Assembly (NCBI GenBank): GCA_020429485.1
Contig: JAGQLK010000058.1
Span: 1 to 7,050 of the forward strand
DNA from: Candidatus Dojkabacteria bacterium
GTDB taxonomy: Bacteria > Patescibacteriota > Dojkabacteria > B142 > OLB20
Direction: 5' to 3'
DNA: 7,050 nucleotides
The notes beneath the pieces were generated by a model. The model saw only the letters and a list, made by a program, of their open reading frames with translations. It had not been told where the DNA came from and did no database searches. This document shows, one piece after another, positions 5,543-7,050 of this stretch (positions within the stretch are counted from its first letter, which is position 1; every line of letters begins with the position of its first letter). The position numbers and the translations under genes were made by a program.

Positions 5543-7045
5543 ATGAAGATATTATCTGCCCAACAATTGAGAGAGCTTGAACAAGCTACATTAAATAACC
5601 AGCCTATATCGAATGTGGATCTAATGGAGCGTGTTGGGAAAGCATTTGTATCTTGGTTTACAGAAGTAATTCAGTCTAATAGTTCTATAGCGATTCTTGT
5701 TGGAAAGGGTAACAATGGCGGAGATGGTCTTGTGATTGCACGACTGCTTAGAAACAAAGGATATCAAGTAGAAGTACATATTATTGAGCATAGAGAAAAG
5801 GCTTCGGATGCATTTGTAACTAATCTAAACAGAATAGAAGAAGAAACAGATATTTATATTGGTCATGTTCAAGATATTCAGCATTTAGTAGATCTATCAG
5901 ATTACATTGTTATTGATGCGATGTTGGGTATGGGGATCAATAAGCCTTTAGTTGGTTTATTAAAATCAATAGTAGAGCAAGTTAATAAGAATGTTACAGA
6001 ATTAGTCATATCGGTAGATATGCCTACTGGCCTTGTTGATGATGGTAAAACTGAATTAGCAGTAGAAGCAGATTTTACCTTTTCTTATGAGGTGCCTAAA
6101 ATTTCTTTTATGTTAGCTGAGAATTATAGGTATGTTGGCGAATGGTTATGTAGATCAATTCAATTAGATGCGGATACCTTAGAGAGCTTAGAGGCAAAGT
6201 ATATTTATCTTGAAGAAGAATTTGTAAGCGAAATATATGGGCTTTACCCAAGAGGTAAGTTCGATCATAAAGGTATGTTTGGGCATTGTCTAATTGTAGC
6301 AGGAAGTATTGGCATGATTGGTTCTTCTATTTTAACTGCAAAGTCGTGTTTAAAATCAGGGGCAGGATTGGTAACTGTACATCTGCCAAGTCTAGGCTAT
6401 ATCCCTATGCAAACAAGTCTGCCAGATGTAATTGTTAGCAGTGATCACAGCCAAACTAATATTTCTAAAATTCCACTTGATCAAAAATATAATGTAATCT
6501 GTGTCGGTCCAGGACTAGGCAAAGAAGTGGAAACTAAGCGTGCATTACTCGATACTATTAAACATGCACAGGTTCCACTAGTACTTGATGCAGATGCTTT
6601 GAATATAATGGCTACTGAAAAAGATTGGATAGATTATTTACCTAAATATTCTGTGCTAACTCCTCATATGAAGGAGTTTAAGAGGCTATTTGGTGATCTA
6701 GGTGAAGGTGTAGAAAGAATTGAGCAATTGAGGCATATTGCAGCTGAGAGGCAAATATATATATGTCTCAAAGGTGCTCATACTGCAGTCGCTACTCCAG
6801 AAGGAGTAATATACTTCAATGATACAGGTAATCCAGGAATGGCAGTAGGAGGATCAGGTGATGTTTTGGCAGGAGTTATCTCAAGTCTTATTGCTCAAGA
6901 ATGGAAAATATCACACGCTGTACTATTTGGAGTATATTTACATGGACTCGCTGGAGATCTTTGTGCATATGACATGAGCGAGGAAGGCGTCACAGCTTCA
7001 GATATAATTAATTATCTCCCAGATGCTTTCCTAGAATTAAGCTAA
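5543..7045 (+). CDS. nnr: Bifunctional NAD(P)H-hydrate epimerase / ADP-dependent NAD(P)H-hydrate dehydratase
   Basis: Nnr repairs NADH and NADPH damaged by hydration. The N-terminal domain interconverts the R and S epimers, and the C-terminal domain dehydrates the S form using ADP (or ATP) in the cytoplasm. At 500 residues it has full family length (E. coli Nnr/YjeF about 515). N-terminal YjeF_N domain (about 1-215): GKGNNGGDG (54-62), VIDAMLGMG (123-131) and SVDMPTGL (157-164). C-terminal ribokinase-like domain (about 230-498): HKGMFGHCLIVAGS (242-255), KSGAGLVTV (271-279), VGPGLG (321-326), LDADALN (348-354), TPHMKEF (373-379), and GNPGMAVGGSGDVLAG (429-444) with the catalytic Asp440. The opening MKILSAQQL and the PISNVDLMER block fit the ATG at 5543; there is no Shine-Dalgarno site. 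The wording of several blocks recalls Bacteroidota homologues. It is divergent from the fibre gene, and its stop lies five bases from the window end. Confidence 0.96.
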   Translation: MKILSAQQLRELEQATLNNQPISNVDLMERVGKAFVSWFTEVIQSNSSIAILVGKGNNGGDGLVIARLLRNKGYQVEVHIIEHREKASDAFVTNLNRIEEETDIYIGHVQDIQHLVDLSDYIVIDAMLGMGINKPLVGLLKSIVEQVNKNVTELVISVDMPTGLVDDGKTELAVEADFTFSYEVPKISFMLAENYRYVGEWLCRSIQLDADTLESLEAKYIYLEEEFVSEIYGLYPRGKFDHKGMFGHCLIVAGSIGMIGSSILTAKSCLKSGAGLVTVHLPSLGYIPMQTSLPDVIVSSDHSQTNISKIPLDQKYNVICVGPGLGKEVETKRALLDTIKHAQVPLVLDADALNIMATEKDWIDYLPKYSVLTPHMKEFKRLFGDLGEGVERIEQLRHIAAERQIYICLKGAHTAVATPEGVIYFNDTGNPGMAVGGSGDVLAGVISSLIAQEWKISHAVLFGVYLHGLAGDLCAYDMSEEGVTASDIINYLPDAFLELS

Positions 7046-7050
7046 CCCTT

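Overview
This is an AT-rich bacterial window with five complete genes. Four are on the minus strand and one, at the right end, is on the plus strand. The standard code with UGA as a stop fits, because the UmuD-like frame ends on UGA exactly where its family ends. None of the five chosen start codons has a recognisable Shine-Dalgarno sequence. The small membrane protein and the long repeat protein have the look of families I associate with Patescibacteria (CPR). The Nnr enzyme and the lack of Shine-Dalgarno sites would also suit Bacteroidota. I lean weakly to Patescibacteria; a phylogeny would decide.

Layout. Positions 1-181 hold no gene but are dense in AT-rich inverted repeats. Positions 182-1963 (minus) are a translesion DNA polymerase V pair: umuD (start corrected to 1963), then umuC. 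The two are separated by 114 bases that contain a GC-richer, REP-like inverted repeat. umuD has a sigma70-like promoter overlaid with three GTATAC-centred boxes that look like an operator. Positions 2056-2529 (minus) encode a small single-pass membrane protein. Positions 2587-5409 (minus) encode a 940-residue, membrane-anchored, Asp/Asn/Gly/Thr/Val-rich repeat protein. It resembles a phage tail fibre: beta-repeat shaft, two YxLG...RW..I(Y/F)A motifs, a short coiled coil and a C-terminal tip domain. An intrinsic terminator separates it from the small membrane gene. A candidate promoter for the small gene is embedded in that same hairpin and would give a nearly leaderless mRNA. Positions 5543-7045 (plus) encode Nnr, the bifunctional NAD(P)H-hydrate repair enzyme, transcribed divergently from the fibre gene.

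How the genes relate. UmuD and UmuC should act together: UmuD self-cleaves after DNA damage and the processed form activates UmuC for error-prone lesion bypass. The fibre-like protein and the small membrane protein are both predicted to be anchored in the membrane with their C-terminal parts outside, and they are adjacent, so a shared cell-surface role is plausible but unproven. Nnr is a housekeeping metabolite-repair enzyme with no evident link to the others. The best candidates for something undescribed are the anchored fibre, the operator and REP-like element in the umuDC locus, and the promoter-in-terminator arrangement.
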